From Pelagicoccus sp. SDUM812003 (GTDB taxonomy: Bacteria; Verrucomicrobiota; Verrucomicrobiia; Opitutales; Opitutaceae): a stretch of DNA of 64,000 nt. Under the pieces are notes generated by a model that did not search any database, was not told where the DNA came from, and saw only the letters and a list, made by a program, of their open reading frames with translations. The first letter of the stretch is position 1; each line of letters opens with the position of its first letter. The position numbers were made by a program, and so were the translations under genes. Below are positions 26,785 through 35,094 of the stretch, in pieces. The DNA is taken from contig NZ_JARXHY010000003.1 in NCBI RefSeq assembly GCF_031127815.1, positions 310,001-374,000 of the forward strand, written 5' to 3'.

Positions 26785-28266
26785 ATGAATAAGACGCTAC
26801 TGCTCATTCTTTGCGACTTTCTTCTACTGACGATTCTCTCCATGTGGAAGATGGAGGAGGAGGCTCCCCCTCCGAATGAAAGCTCGTCCGATAGTCCGGA
26901 GGAAGCGAGTGTGGCGGCCATGGCCATGATGGAGCAGGATCTGTTGGATACGCTGCAGTATTCGCTCGAAGAGGAGCAGGCGGAGCAGGCCTCGCTTTCT
27001 GAGGACTTGGCGGAAAAGGCGGCCGAGCTCGAACGCCAGCAGCGGGAACTGGCGGAAAGGGAAAGTCGTATCCAGAATCTGGAAAGTACGCTCACCGACG
27101 CGGAACGGCGGGAGCAAGAGCTACAGCGACAGCGCGAGCGGCTTGCCGAAGAGAAAAGCAGCTTGGAGCAAACGGTGGCCAGCGTGCAGGAAAACTACCA
27201 GCAGGTGTCTCGGCGCTTGGAGCAAACCGAGTCGGAGGCGCTGCAGAGCCAGGCTCAAGCGCGTTTGCTGCAGGAGGAGCTACAGCAGAAACTCAAGGAA
27301 ATCGAATCCAAGGAGCAGGCCTTGGCCAAGACGGCTCAAGAGCTGAACTCGACCAAGCAGCAGGTGCAGGAGCTGGACATGAAGGTGAAGATGAGCCAGC
27401 AGGAGAACGCGTTTCTGCAGGAGTCGGTGACGGAGCTAAAGGGAGCGGTTGTGGAGGAGCGCTCGGAGCGGCAACGTCTCCAGGAGCAGGCAGGCGTGCT
27501 AGCTCAGGGCGTCAGCGATCTGGCGGCGAGCTCTCAGGATATCCGACAGGAGATCCGGTCCAGCTTCGAGATCAACGCGAATCAGCTTTTCAGCGATTTC
27601 GTGAACAACCAGGTGGTGGCCCAGATCGACGCGGTGAAGTATAGCCGTAACCGATACGTGAATACGAGAGATCGAGTTTCGACGGTGCTCGTTTCCGATG
27701 GCGAGCAAGTGTACGCTCTGATGCATGTGGAGAGCGGACCGTTCGATCTCGGTACCAACCCCGCATTTATTCGCTCGATGCAGCTGACGCTGAATCGAAG
27801 AGGCTCCAGCGTCACTCCGTCTCACATGAACTTTCTCGCTTTGGATCCACGCGTGGTGGCGATGCCCTTGAGCAAGTCTCAGGTGGAGAGCTTGGGCAGC
27901 AAGCCTTACCTCACGGCCCTGAACCCGTTCAAGTTCCCCGAAGCGGTGCTGGTGAACCGACAGGGCGACTACTATGGCGAGGTCGAGTTCAAGCTTGATT
28001 CCGACACGCCGGGCTTCGTGAAGATGCAAAACAAGATCTTCAGCTCCTTGTTCGGAGAATTCTCGCCCTCGACCGGTGACATCGTTCTCTCCAAGACCGG
28101 CGAGTTGCTCGGCATCATGGTGAACAAGCGCTATTGCGCTCTGGTGAACAACTTCGTGAGCGCCGCGAGGTACGAGGCTCAGGGAGCGGTGGACGAAGAC
28201 GCTCTACGCAGGGTTCTGCGCATCCTCAACAACACTGTGGACTCCTTTCCTCGGGAGCTTCGTTAG
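26785..28266 (+). CDS. Membrane-anchored coiled-coil protein with a degenerate protease-like C-terminal domain
   Basis: A 493-residue protein. Residues 4-20 (TLLLILCDFLLLTILSM) form a membrane anchor of a kind repeatedly seen at the start of Verrucomicrobiota and Planctomycetes proteins. A long coiled coil follows (about 50-250, Gln/Glu-rich). The C-terminal ~240 residues look like a trypsin-fold domain by the segment STGDIVLSKTGELLGIMVN, which matches the GxSGxPVxxxxGxVIGI block except that the serine position is Asp, so peptidase activity is unlikely. It is co-oriented with, and 21 bases from, the 563-residue membrane protein, suggesting a joint envelope complex. Function unknown. Confidence 0.72.
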   Translation: MNKTLLLILCDFLLLTILSMWKMEEEAPPPNESSSDSPEEASVAAMAMMEQDLLDTLQYSLEEEQAEQASLSEDLAEKAAELERQQRELAERESRIQNLESTLTDAERREQELQRQRERLAEEKSSLEQTVASVQENYQQVSRRLEQTESEALQSQAQARLLQEELQQKLKEIESKEQALAKTAQELNSTKQQVQELDMKVKMSQQENAFLQESVTELKGAVVEERSERQRLQEQAGVLAQGVSDLAASSQDIRQEIRSSFEINANQLFSDFVNNQVVAQIDAVKYSRNRYVNTRDRVSTVLVSDGEQVYALMHVESGPFDLGTNPAFIRSMQLTLNRRGSSVTPSHMNFLALDPRVVAMPLSKSQVESLGSKPYLTALNPFKFPEAVLVNRQGDYYGEVEFKLDSDTPGFVKMQNKIFSSLFGEFSPSTGDIVLSKTGELLGIMVNKRYCALVNNFVSAARYEAQGAVDEDALRRVLRILNNTVDSFPRELR

Positions 28267-28877
28267 CCTCGCTTTTCCCAGAGCTCGCTGAAGACGAGCC
28301 CACCCAAGGCTTCGGTCCGATGCCGTCGGATCGCCCAGGGCGTGAAGTCGACGGCGGGAAGCCAGCTCGTGGTCAGGCCAGCGGTGACGCGGAAGCTGAA
28401 ATACAGGCATTTCACGAAAAATCGCTGCCAATGTCGGTGGGCTGAGAAGTCGCTATAGGCGAGAAGTCCTCCAGCGCGGGTAGCGGATCGGATCCGAGAC
28501 AGAAGCGCGTCGCACTGCTCTTGCTCGAAACAGTCGAGAACGAAATGCAGGCCGACGAAGTCGAAACCGTCGGCGGGAAGGGAACTCTTCAGGACGTTTG
28601 AAGTTGCAAAGTGGATACGGTCGAGGTGATTTCGACATCGTTTGCGAGCTAGCTCGATCATCTTTTCGCTGGTATCGATGCTGGTGATACGAATGCCAGT
28701 ATTGGTCTCTAGCAGAGCGTGGGAGAAGCGGCCGTCGCCGTCACCGATCAGGAGAGCCTCCTCGCAGGGACCGATTTCGGGAAGCCAGGCATGCCTCATG
28801 CGCTCAAGGGCGTCTCCGAAGTAGAAGTGCTCCAGGCTCTCGTAGGGTCTTGCGATGAGGTCGAAGGACCGTTTCAT
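28263..28877 (-). CDS. Class I SAM-dependent methyltransferase
   Basis: 204 residues when started at the ATG at 28877, which overlaps the stop of the upstream gene in an ATGA arrangement. A longer reading frame upstream lies inside that gene and is rejected. Seen: the SAM-binding loop ALLIGDGDGRFSHAL, the acidic ITSIDTSEKMIELAR, and the post-I motif around DFVGLHFVLDCF. The substrate is unknown. Because it is translationally coupled to a UbiA-like membrane protein, a lipophilic substrate such as a quinone-like or isoprenoid compound is possible; this is inference. Its end overlaps by 4 bases the end of the convergent 26785 gene. Confidence 0.82.
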   Translation of the reverse strand: MKRSFDLIARPYESLEHFYFGDALERMRHAWLPEIGPCEEALLIGDGDGRFSHALLETNTGIRITSIDTSEKMIELARKRCRNHLDRIHFATSNVLKSSLPADGFDFVGLHFVLDCFEQEQCDALLSRIRSATRAGGLLAYSDFSAHRHWQRFFVKCLYFSFRVTAGLTTSWLPAVDFTPWAIRRHRTEALGGLVFSELWEKRG

Positions 28878-29653
28878 GGAACGAGTAGAAAAGGCAGTGG
28901 CGCAAGCAGGCAGATGTCCGCTAGGGCCCGCGATGCGATCGGGCCAAACGAAGAACGAAAACGATGCACGAAACCTAGCAAAAGCAGGGAGGCCAGCGCG
29001 CTGAGACCAAATGACCACTGATCGGGATGGAGGATCAGTCCGAGCGCGGCGCTGAGGGCGGTGATGGGTATGAGAAACCGGTTTGCCGGTTTCGCGTAGG
29101 AGTGGCGTTTTTCCCAGCTTCGGATGAGCAAGCAGTTGCACGCGTATAGCAGGGCCGTTGTCGCGAGAACGTGGATACTAAGCGCGTTGAAAGACCAGAC
29201 ATCCTTCACGAAGAGGGCCGCGCTGGCGCTAACCAGAGCGGCGACGAGGAATCCTTTGATGACGCCGTAGGCGGGGAGGGAGCGACCCTTCTGGGCGAAG
29301 GTCGTGTAGAGGAGCGCAGCGGCCACAAGGGCAGTTCCTCTGGTCCATTCGGTAGGTTCGAGACGCGCCCAGGCCAAGGCCAGCGAGAGCAGCAGGACGG
29401 CGCTCCAGACCGCGACGTAGGGCTTTGCGAAGCGACGCATATAGCGATGCTGGGCGCTGGGGGCCTGCGGATTGAGCAGGGAGTCGAACCATCGGTCGGC
29501 CGCGTATCCAAGCCACACCGACGAAAAGACTAACGCCCGGTGATGCCAGTGGATGACCCCGCCGAGGGTCTGAGCCAGCATGGCTTGCCAGACCACGGCC
29601 ACCAATGGGGCGTCGAGGGAGAGGAGCGTGAGCCATTTCAGCGAAGCGAGCAT
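28874..29653 (-). CDS. UbiA-like polytopic membrane protein with altered Asp-rich motif
   Basis: A 259-residue protein with about eight hydrophobic segments. The region GYAADRWFD (49-57) sits where UbiA prenyltransferases have NDxxDxxxD: the last two Asp (D53, D57) are kept while Asn-Asp are replaced by Gly-Tyr. The second Asp-rich motif is not seen; the region around CNCLLIRSWEKRHSY may correspond. If it is a UbiA relative its chemistry is altered or lost. Its stop overlaps the start of the methyltransferase gene, so the two are coupled. The assignment is tentative. Confidence 0.55.
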   Translation of the reverse strand: MLASLKWLTLLSLDAPLVAVVWQAMLAQTLGGVIHWHHRALVFSSVWLGYAADRWFDSLLNPQAPSAQHRYMRRFAKPYVAVWSAVLLLSLALAWARLEPTEWTRGTALVAAALLYTTFAQKGRSLPAYGVIKGFLVAALVSASAALFVKDVWSFNALSIHVLATTALLYACNCLLIRSWEKRHSYAKPANRFLIPITALSAALGLILHPDQWSFGLSALASLLLLGFVHRFRSSFGPIASRALADICLLAPLPFLLVP

Positions 29654-29692
29654 GCGAGGCTACGACCATGGCCGCGGACGGGATTCGGGCAA

Positions 29693-29719
29693 AGAAAAAG
29701 CGCCCGTTGCCGGGCGCTT
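29693..29719 (-). terminator. Rho-independent terminator after mscS
   Basis: On the minus strand AAGCGCCCG-GCAA-CGGGCGCTT is followed by TTTCTTT. The perfect 9-bp stem lies between the mscS stop (29751) and the next minus-strand gene start (29653), so mscS is transcribed separately. Confidence 0.92.
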
Positions 29720-29750
29720 GAAGAAAGGGGGGGAGGCGGGCCGAGCCGAC

Positions 29751-30638
29751 CTACGCTTCCTTGAAGAGATGTACGTCGCGTTGAGGGAAGGGGATGGTGA
29801 TGTCTTCCTCGTCGAAGCGCAGTTTGATCTGTTCGTTGAACTTGAAGTAGAGGGGCCAGTAGTCCTCCACCTTGACCCACGGGCGAAAGGCGAAGTTGAC
29901 GCTGCTGTCGGCCATTTCCAGCACGCCCACGAAAGGAGCGGGTTCGGCCAGCACTTTCGGTTCTTTGGAGATGATGTCTTCCAGCACCTGTTTCACCTTG
30001 CGAATGTCATCCCCATAGCTCACGCCGGGAACGAGATCGAGACGGCGAATGCCTTTTTTAGTATAGTTTTCGATCACTCCGCTAGTCGCCACCGAGTTTG
30101 GGATGATTTGCGTGCGGTGGTCGAGCGTCACCACGGTGGTGGTGAAAATGCCGATGTCCTCCACTACGCCCTCGGCTCCGCCGGCGACCACATAGTCGCC
30201 CACGCGAAACGGTTTGAAGAGGATGATCAGCACGCCGGCGGCGAAGTTGGACAGGGATCCTTGCAGCGCCAGGCCGACGGCCAGTCCCGCGGCGCCGATC
30301 ACCGCCACCAGGGAGGTGGTTTGAATGCCGATGCGGCTGAGGGCGGCGATGATGACGAAGGTGATGAGCAAGGCGTGCACTAGACCGGTGGCGAAACCGA
30401 TTAGCGACGCGTCGATCTTTCGTCCTTCCATCAGCTTGCGGAGACCGCCGGTGACGAGACCCGCCACGAAGCGCCCCACGATGAAGATGACGATCGCTGC
30501 AATGATGTTGAGTCCGTAGAGGGAGACGAGCTCCGCGGCTTTGTGGCCGATTTGTTCAAGGTCGATCCCGAGGAAGGTGGATACGACGTCTTCGCTTTCC
30601 GCAGCGCTGCTGGCTGCGGCGTCAGTTGATTCTGCCAT
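29751..30638 (-). CDS. mscS: Small-conductance mechanosensitive channel, MscS family
   Basis: A 295-residue protein of E. coli MscS size. MscS channels open under membrane tension to release solutes on osmotic downshock. Seen: an N-terminal Ala/Ser-rich extension, three membrane helices (about 40-65, 80-105 and the pore helix near 110-130), the Gly/Ala-packed pore helix with VAVIGAAGLAVGLALQGSLSNFAAG, then the beta domain starting FKPFRVGDYV and including VEDIGIFTTTVVTLDHRTQIIPN. It stands alone, with a terminator directly downstream. Confidence 0.95.
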   Translation of the reverse strand: MAESTDAAASSAAESEDVVSTFLGIDLEQIGHKAAELVSLYGLNIIAAIVIFIVGRFVAGLVTGGLRKLMEGRKIDASLIGFATGLVHALLITFVIIAALSRIGIQTTSLVAVIGAAGLAVGLALQGSLSNFAAGVLIILFKPFRVGDYVVAGGAEGVVEDIGIFTTTVVTLDHRTQIIPNSVATSGVIENYTKKGIRRLDLVPGVSYGDDIRKVKQVLEDIISKEPKVLAEPAPFVGVLEMADSSVNFAFRPWVKVEDYWPLYFKFNEQIKLRFDEEDITIPFPQRDVHLFKEA

Positions 30639-30820
30639 GTTGGTCCTAGTAGAAGGTTGGAGGAGATTGGAGGAGTTCCCTTGGGAGGGAATGTCCCTAG
30701 AATCTGCTCTGCTTTTATGCTCGGCAATTCCAATTTTCTCTCGGTGGATCTTTGTAACGGAAAGCGCTGCGGGATTGGGCTGGATTTTTCGATCGCAACC
30801 GCAAGCGTAACCCCATCTCT

Positions 30821-32053
30821 ATGGCCGCACAGACGAAATCGACCCAGCCGGACGTGCTAGTGGTGATGGCCACCCAATGGCGCGGCAGCGCCCTCGGCGT
30901 GGCAGGGGATCCGAATGCCCGCACGCCGCACCTTGACGCCTTGGCCAGGCAGAGCGTCTACCTCCGACAAGCGGTGACGCCGCATCCGTTCGGCGTTTTC
31001 GCTCGCGCCGCTTTCCTGACTGGAAAATCCTGCCCAGCCAACGGGGTGCGCGACTACTTCGATCCCCTGCCTAGCCGGAGCGAGACGCTGGCTCGCGCCT
31101 TCGCCCGGTCGGGCTACCAGAGCGCGTTTTTCGGCAAGTGGCAGCTCTATCGGCGCGATCCTGCGGCGCCCGTGGTGGGAGAGGCTCACGCCCGCATCGT
31201 GGTGCCGGAGGACTGCCGCGGAGGCTTTGACTATTGGGAAGGCTTCGAATCGGGTTTCCTGCTAAACGACCCTCTGCTTCACGGCACGGATCTCCCCGAA
31301 CCGACGCGGTTTTCCGGCTACCAAAGCGACGTGCTGGTCGAGCGCATGGTTGAGTTTCTTGGCCGCCGAGACGAGGCGAAACCCTTGTTCGCCTGGCTCA
31401 GCCTCGACGCCCCGCACCCTCCTTACGCGTCGCCAGCGTCTGGGATCGATCGCTACCCCGAAGAGGGCTTGCGCCTTTTAGGCGAAACGACGCTCGACCC
31501 GGAGCAGCGAAGGATCGCATTGCGAGAGCTTTCCGGATACTACGCTCACGTCGAAGCAACCGATAGGTCGATCGCCCGATTGATCGCGACGCTCAAGGAA
31601 AGAGGCCAGTGGGAGAACACTGTGTTTGTCTTCACCTCGGCCCACGGAGACATGCATGGCTCCCACGGGCATTTTCGGAAGGGGTGGCCGCATGAGCAGT
31701 CGGTGCGAGTGCCGTTGATGGTTTCCTGGCCGCAGGCCTTGCCGGCTCGCTGCGACGACCGGACCTTGATCAGCCTCTTGGATCTGGGGCCGACCTTGTT
31801 GGGGCTGTCTGGGGCGGACTCGAGCTGGAAAGCCGAGGGGCTCGACCTGTCGGATTGCCTCAAGGGCGGCGCCGCCGGACCGATCCAGCAGGAGCTCTCC
31901 ATGCCTAGCGTGCCGCCATTCGAAAAGCAATGCCCGTATCCCTGGCGAGCCCATCGCAACGAGGAGCGAACGACGGTGTTTCCCGAAGGGGCGAAGAGCT
32001 TCGTCATCCATCACCTCGACGAAGACCGCTGGGAGAACGCCGAGCTGCGGTGA
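30821..32053 (+). CDS. Sulfatase-fold protein lacking catalytic residues (probable pseudoenzyme)
   Basis: A 410-residue, intact sulfatase (alkaline phosphatase superfamily) fold without a signal peptide. Its landmarks are easily aligned with active sulfatases but the key residues are changed. The N-terminal metal Asp of the (T)DQQR block is Thr (VMATQWRGSAL, T18). The Cys/Ser that becomes formylglycine in CxPxR is Gly58 (PFGVFARAAFLTG). The His of GKWHLG is Gln108 (FGKWQL). The metal Asp of SDHGD is Ala274 (TSAHGDMHGSHG). The surrounding fold motifs (TPHLDALA, WLSLDAPHPPY, SVRVPLMVSWP) are kept, so the gene is under selection but not for hydrolysis. It lies just upstream of the flagellar cluster on the same strand. 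Confidence 0.88.
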   Translation: MAAQTKSTQPDVLVVMATQWRGSALGVAGDPNARTPHLDALARQSVYLRQAVTPHPFGVFARAAFLTGKSCPANGVRDYFDPLPSRSETLARAFARSGYQSAFFGKWQLYRRDPAAPVVGEAHARIVVPEDCRGGFDYWEGFESGFLLNDPLLHGTDLPEPTRFSGYQSDVLVERMVEFLGRRDEAKPLFAWLSLDAPHPPYASPASGIDRYPEEGLRLLGETTLDPEQRRIALRELSGYYAHVEATDRSIARLIATLKERGQWENTVFVFTSAHGDMHGSHGHFRKGWPHEQSVRVPLMVSWPQALPARCDDRTLISLLDLGPTLLGLSGADSSWKAEGLDLSDCLKGGAAGPIQQELSMPSVPPFEKQCPYPWRAHRNEERTTVFPEGAKSFVIHHLDEDRWENAELR

Positions 32054-32232
32054 GATCCGTGCCTCCTGCCGCGGCGTGGAAACCATGATCTCCCGTCCGG
32101 TTGGAGCCTCGAGAAGCAGGGCAGCCAAGCTCTAGGCAAAATGTTCCTCGGCTGTCCGTCAGTGAACCTTAGAAGAAAATAGAAATTTTTAAGAGTCTAA
32201 TGGTCAGTCTCTTATGATGGTTTGGTAGCTCG

Positions 32233-32250
32233 TGGGCATGGCCTTTGCTC
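32233..32250 (+). promoter_or_regulatory. Sigma-54 promoter of the flgB operon
   Basis: TGGGCATGGCCTTTGCTC has GG and GC at exact 10-base spacing and fits TTGGCAC-N5-TTGCT. The start of transcription is expected near 32260, directly at the flgB ATG (32261). It should need RpoN plus an enhancer-binding activator, not encoded in this window. Confidence 0.78.
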
Positions 32251-32260
32251 TGTGCCACGC

Positions 32261-32644
32261 ATGATTGATGAACTCATGCAACGCGAGAACTACGTGCTAG
32301 CGAAGAAGCTGCTGGACGTTTCGCATGCGAAGCATCAGGCCCTGGCCGGCAATTTGGCCAACGTGGAGACGCCTGGCTACAAGCGGCAGGACATCTCCAC
32401 CAGTTTCGAGTCGCAGCTTCGCCGTGTGGCGGCGACCAACGACGTGGAGCAGATCCGCCAGCTCGATGCGAAGATCGTCACCGATCTCAATTCCCCGAGC
32501 GTGCGTGCGGACGGCAACAACGTGCAGCTCGATCAGGAACTGCTCAAGATGAAGGAGAACGCGGTGCACTACGAATTTCTCGCGGAATACACCTCAGGTT
32601 CTCTGAGGCGCCTGCAAACCGCCATTTCCGGCCGCATATCGTAA
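32261..32644 (+). CDS. flgB: Flagellar basal-body rod protein FlgB
   Basis: A 127-residue proximal rod protein. The ATG at 32261 is chosen because it gives MIDELMQRENYVLAKKLL, the normal FlgB N-terminus, and because the longer frame from 32222 would run through the sigma-54 promoter. The rod signature LAGNLANVETPGYKRQD follows, and the C-terminus ENAVHYEFLAEYTSGSLRRLQTAI is the usual rod helix. No Shine-Dalgarno is seen, and the predicted mRNA start lies within one or two bases of the ATG. First gene of the largest flagellar operon. Confidence 0.95.
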   Translation: MIDELMQRENYVLAKKLLDVSHAKHQALAGNLANVETPGYKRQDISTSFESQLRRVAATNDVEQIRQLDAKIVTDLNSPSVRADGNNVQLDQELLKMKENAVHYEFLAEYTSGSLRRLQTAISGRIS

Positions 32645-32668
32645 CCCTAGAAGAGGAGATACCGAGCG

Positions 32669-33097
32669 ATGAACATAATGCCAGGACTTGAATCCACTTC
32701 CTCTGCTCTGCAGGCGGAGAAGTTGCGCATGGACATCATTGGGCAGAACATCGCCAATGCCCACACCACCTCCGGACCGGACGGCAAGCCCTACGCCCGT
32801 CAGATGGTTCAGTTCGAGTCGGAGCTGCTCAAGGTTGGGGAACGTCAGGACGGCACGCCGGCCATGCTCCAAGGGGTGAAGGTCAAGGATATCGTCTCCG
32901 ACAAGACACCCGGGCAGCTGATCTACAACCCGGGCCATCCGGACGCCGATGAAAAGGGCATGGTCCGCCTCCCCAACGTCAATCTCACCCACGAGATGGT
33001 GGACCTCATCACCGCCTCCCGCTCCTACGAAGCCAATCTGCAGGTCGTTCGCACCTCCAAGCAAATGGCTCAGCAAGCCCTCAAGATCGGCAAGTAA
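32669..33097 (+). CDS. flgC: Flagellar basal-body rod protein FlgC
   Basis: A 142-residue rod protein of normal length. It has the N-terminal rod motif (MDIIGQNIANAHTT), a middle RQMVQFESELL region and the C-terminal rod helix LTHEMVDLITASRSYEANLQVV. A clear Shine-Dalgarno (AGAGGAGAT) lies about 10 bases before the ATG. It is 24 bases after flgB and builds the proximal rod together with FlgB, FlgF and FliE. Confidence 0.96.
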   Translation: MNIMPGLESTSSALQAEKLRMDIIGQNIANAHTTSGPDGKPYARQMVQFESELLKVGERQDGTPAMLQGVKVKDIVSDKTPGQLIYNPGHPDADEKGMVRLPNVNLTHEMVDLITASRSYEANLQVVRTSKQMAQQALKIGK

Positions 33098-33137
33098 TCC
33101 TTTCTCTCATTTCCTACACCACTAGCGCCAGACTCCC

Positions 33138-33482
33138 ATGATTGACTCAGTTTCCCACTTAGCAGCTCAGCAAGTTTTCAAGCAAAACGCCATCGAGCAC
33201 GCCAAGCTAAAGAGCGTGGAATTCCCGCAAGGAGCGCCAGGGATCCAGCAGCCCAGCGAAACGAAGTCCTTCGACAATGTAGTGGGAAAATTTATACAGG
33301 AGGTCGACCAGAAGCACAAGGCCTCCGCCGCAGAGGCAAATCGAGTGCTGCTCGGCGAGACGGACAACATCCACCAGTCCATGATCGCCGCCCAGGAAGC
33401 GGGGCTTGCCTTCAATCTCATGGTGGAAGTCCGAAACAAGCTGATGAACTCCTACCAGGAGCTCATGAAGATGCCAGTGTAA
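33138..33482 (+). CDS. fliE: Flagellar hook-basal body protein FliE
   Basis: A 114-residue protein that joins the MS ring to the rod. The C-terminal half carries the family pattern: FIQEVDQKHKASAAEANRVL, then AAQEAGLAFNLMVEVRNKLMNSYQELMKMPV, the helix similar to rod proteins that ends in a short hydrophobic tail. The N-terminal ~45 residues are variable. It lies between flgC and fliF, as in Bacillus and many other flagellar operons. Confidence 0.94.
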   Translation: MIDSVSHLAAQQVFKQNAIEHAKLKSVEFPQGAPGIQQPSETKSFDNVVGKFIQEVDQKHKASAAEANRVLLGETDNIHQSMIAAQEAGLAFNLMVEVRNKLMNSYQELMKMPV

Positions 33483-33514
33483 GCTCCTAGCGAATACAAC
33501 CCCCAATAACCTCC

Positions 33515-35089
33515 ATGCTTACACAATTTAAGGAAATCTGGTCTTCCCTCGGCGCCAACCAGCGCATCTCTCTCATCTTGGCTGGCGGCCTCGTGGTACT
33601 CGCCATGATCGGCATGATGATCTGGGCGGCTCAGCCTGACATGCAGCTGCTCTACGGAAAGCTTTCCCCGGAGGAAGCGGGCAAGATCATCGCCAAGCTC
33701 GAGCAGAAGAGCATCCCTTTCGAAACGGGTAGCGGGGGAAACTCCATCTATGTGGAGTCGTCCCAGGTGCATCGCCTGCGCATGGAGCTGGCTACCGAAG
33801 GCATCCCGGCGGGGGGCAGCGGCCCTGGCTTCGAGCTCTTCGACGAAGGCAGCTTCGGCATCAGCGACTTCGTGCAGCGCACCAATTTTCTCCGCGCCGT
33901 GCAAGGCGAGCTCGCCCGCACCATCTCCCAGTTTGACGGAGTGGAGTCCGCTCGCGTGATGGTGGTGATGCCGGAAAACCGCCTCCTTTCCTCCCGCGAA
34001 GGGCGCGACCGCCCGACCGCATCCGTGTTTGTCAACGCTTCCGGGTCGCTGAGCTCCAGCGCCGTCAACTCCATCCGCCATCTGGTGGCCAACGCCATCC
34101 AGCGCCTCGATGTCAACGACGTGGTCGTGGTCGATAGCATGGGAACTGTATTGAGCGAATCACTACGCAGCGACGGCATCGGAAGCGGCATCAGCAACGA
34201 CGTCATTCGCTACCGCAAGTCGCTCGAGTCCTATTTCACCGGCAAAGTGCAGACCATGCTCGATCGCGTGCTCGGTCCAAACCAGTCCGAAGTGCGCGTG
34301 GCGGTGGATGTCGAGACCGCTTCGGTGCAGACCACGGAAAAGATCTTCGATCCGGAGAGCCAGGTCGCTCGCAGCTTCACCACCGGCGAGGACAAGCAGA
34401 TCGAGCGTGAGACCAGCGGAGAGCAGGGCGGCGCGGCAGGCGTCACCGCCAATACGCCGGCAAACGCCACCGCCCCGAACGTTTCCAATCTAAAGGAGCG
34501 CGAGGACAGCAAGAAGACGCGAACCGAAAGCTACGAGATCAACGAGCGCGTGGTCAGCAGCGTGCAAAACCCAGGCTCCATCAAGCGACTGACCGCTTCC
34601 CTTCTGGTGGCCCGTCGCATGGAGGTCAGCGGAAACGAAAGCCGCCCCGTCGAGCGCACCCCGCAAGAGCTCGAGGAGCTTCGAGACATCGTGGTGAACG
34701 CTCTCGGCATCCAGCTCGCCCCTGGCCAGAGCTCGGCAGACTTCGTCACCGTCAAGGAAATGACCTTCGCCGCGGATCCCTTCATGATCAAGGAGGAGGT
34801 TCTGGAGCAGGATGCCAACATCCAGCGTTGGATCGAGATCGGCCGCAGCGGCGTCGGCGCCATTCTCGGCATCGGGGTGATCCTCTTCTTCCTGCAGATG
34901 CTCAAGCGCCACAAGCCGGAAAAAATTTCCATCGAAGTCATGCAGCCGGAGCAAATGCTGCAAAGCCGCAAGATGGAGGACACCAGCGTGGTTACTCCGG
35001 AGATGCTCAACGAGCTCATCCGCCAGAAGCCGGCCAACATCGGTGTCTCCCTCCGCGAATGGATCGATCAGGAGGTCGCTAAAAAGTAG
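33515..35089 (+). CDS. fliF: Flagellar MS-ring protein FliF
   Basis: A 524-residue integral membrane ring protein. The first membrane helix is near residues 21-44 (SLILAGGLVVLAMIGMMIW). The periplasmic ring-building motifs follow, including GGNSIYVESSQVHRLRMELA, SDFVQRTNFLRAVQGELARTI and the RPTASVFVN block. The second membrane helix lies near 445-465 (GVGAILGIGVILFFLQML). The cytoplasmic C-terminus that binds FliG ends at REWIDQEVAKK. Length and order of parts match the family. The fliG ATG begins 5 bases after the stop. Confidence 0.96.
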   Translation: MLTQFKEIWSSLGANQRISLILAGGLVVLAMIGMMIWAAQPDMQLLYGKLSPEEAGKIIAKLEQKSIPFETGSGGNSIYVESSQVHRLRMELATEGIPAGGSGPGFELFDEGSFGISDFVQRTNFLRAVQGELARTISQFDGVESARVMVVMPENRLLSSREGRDRPTASVFVNASGSLSSSAVNSIRHLVANAIQRLDVNDVVVVDSMGTVLSESLRSDGIGSGISNDVIRYRKSLESYFTGKVQTMLDRVLGPNQSEVRVAVDVETASVQTTEKIFDPESQVARSFTTGEDKQIERETSGEQGGAAGVTANTPANATAPNVSNLKEREDSKKTRTESYEINERVVSSVQNPGSIKRLTASLLVARRMEVSGNESRPVERTPQELEELRDIVVNALGIQLAPGQSSADFVTVKEMTFAADPFMIKEEVLEQDANIQRWIEIGRSGVGAILGIGVILFFLQMLKRHKPEKISIEVMQPEQMLQSRKMEDTSVVTPEMLNELIRQKPANIGVSLREWIDQEVAKK

Positions 35090-35094
35090 TCGCC

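Noticed and set aside
28878-29141. N-terminal extension of the methyltransferase by 88 codons
   Set aside because: Lies inside the UbiA-like gene; the ATG at 28877 overlaps that gene's stop and begins the methyltransferase fold.
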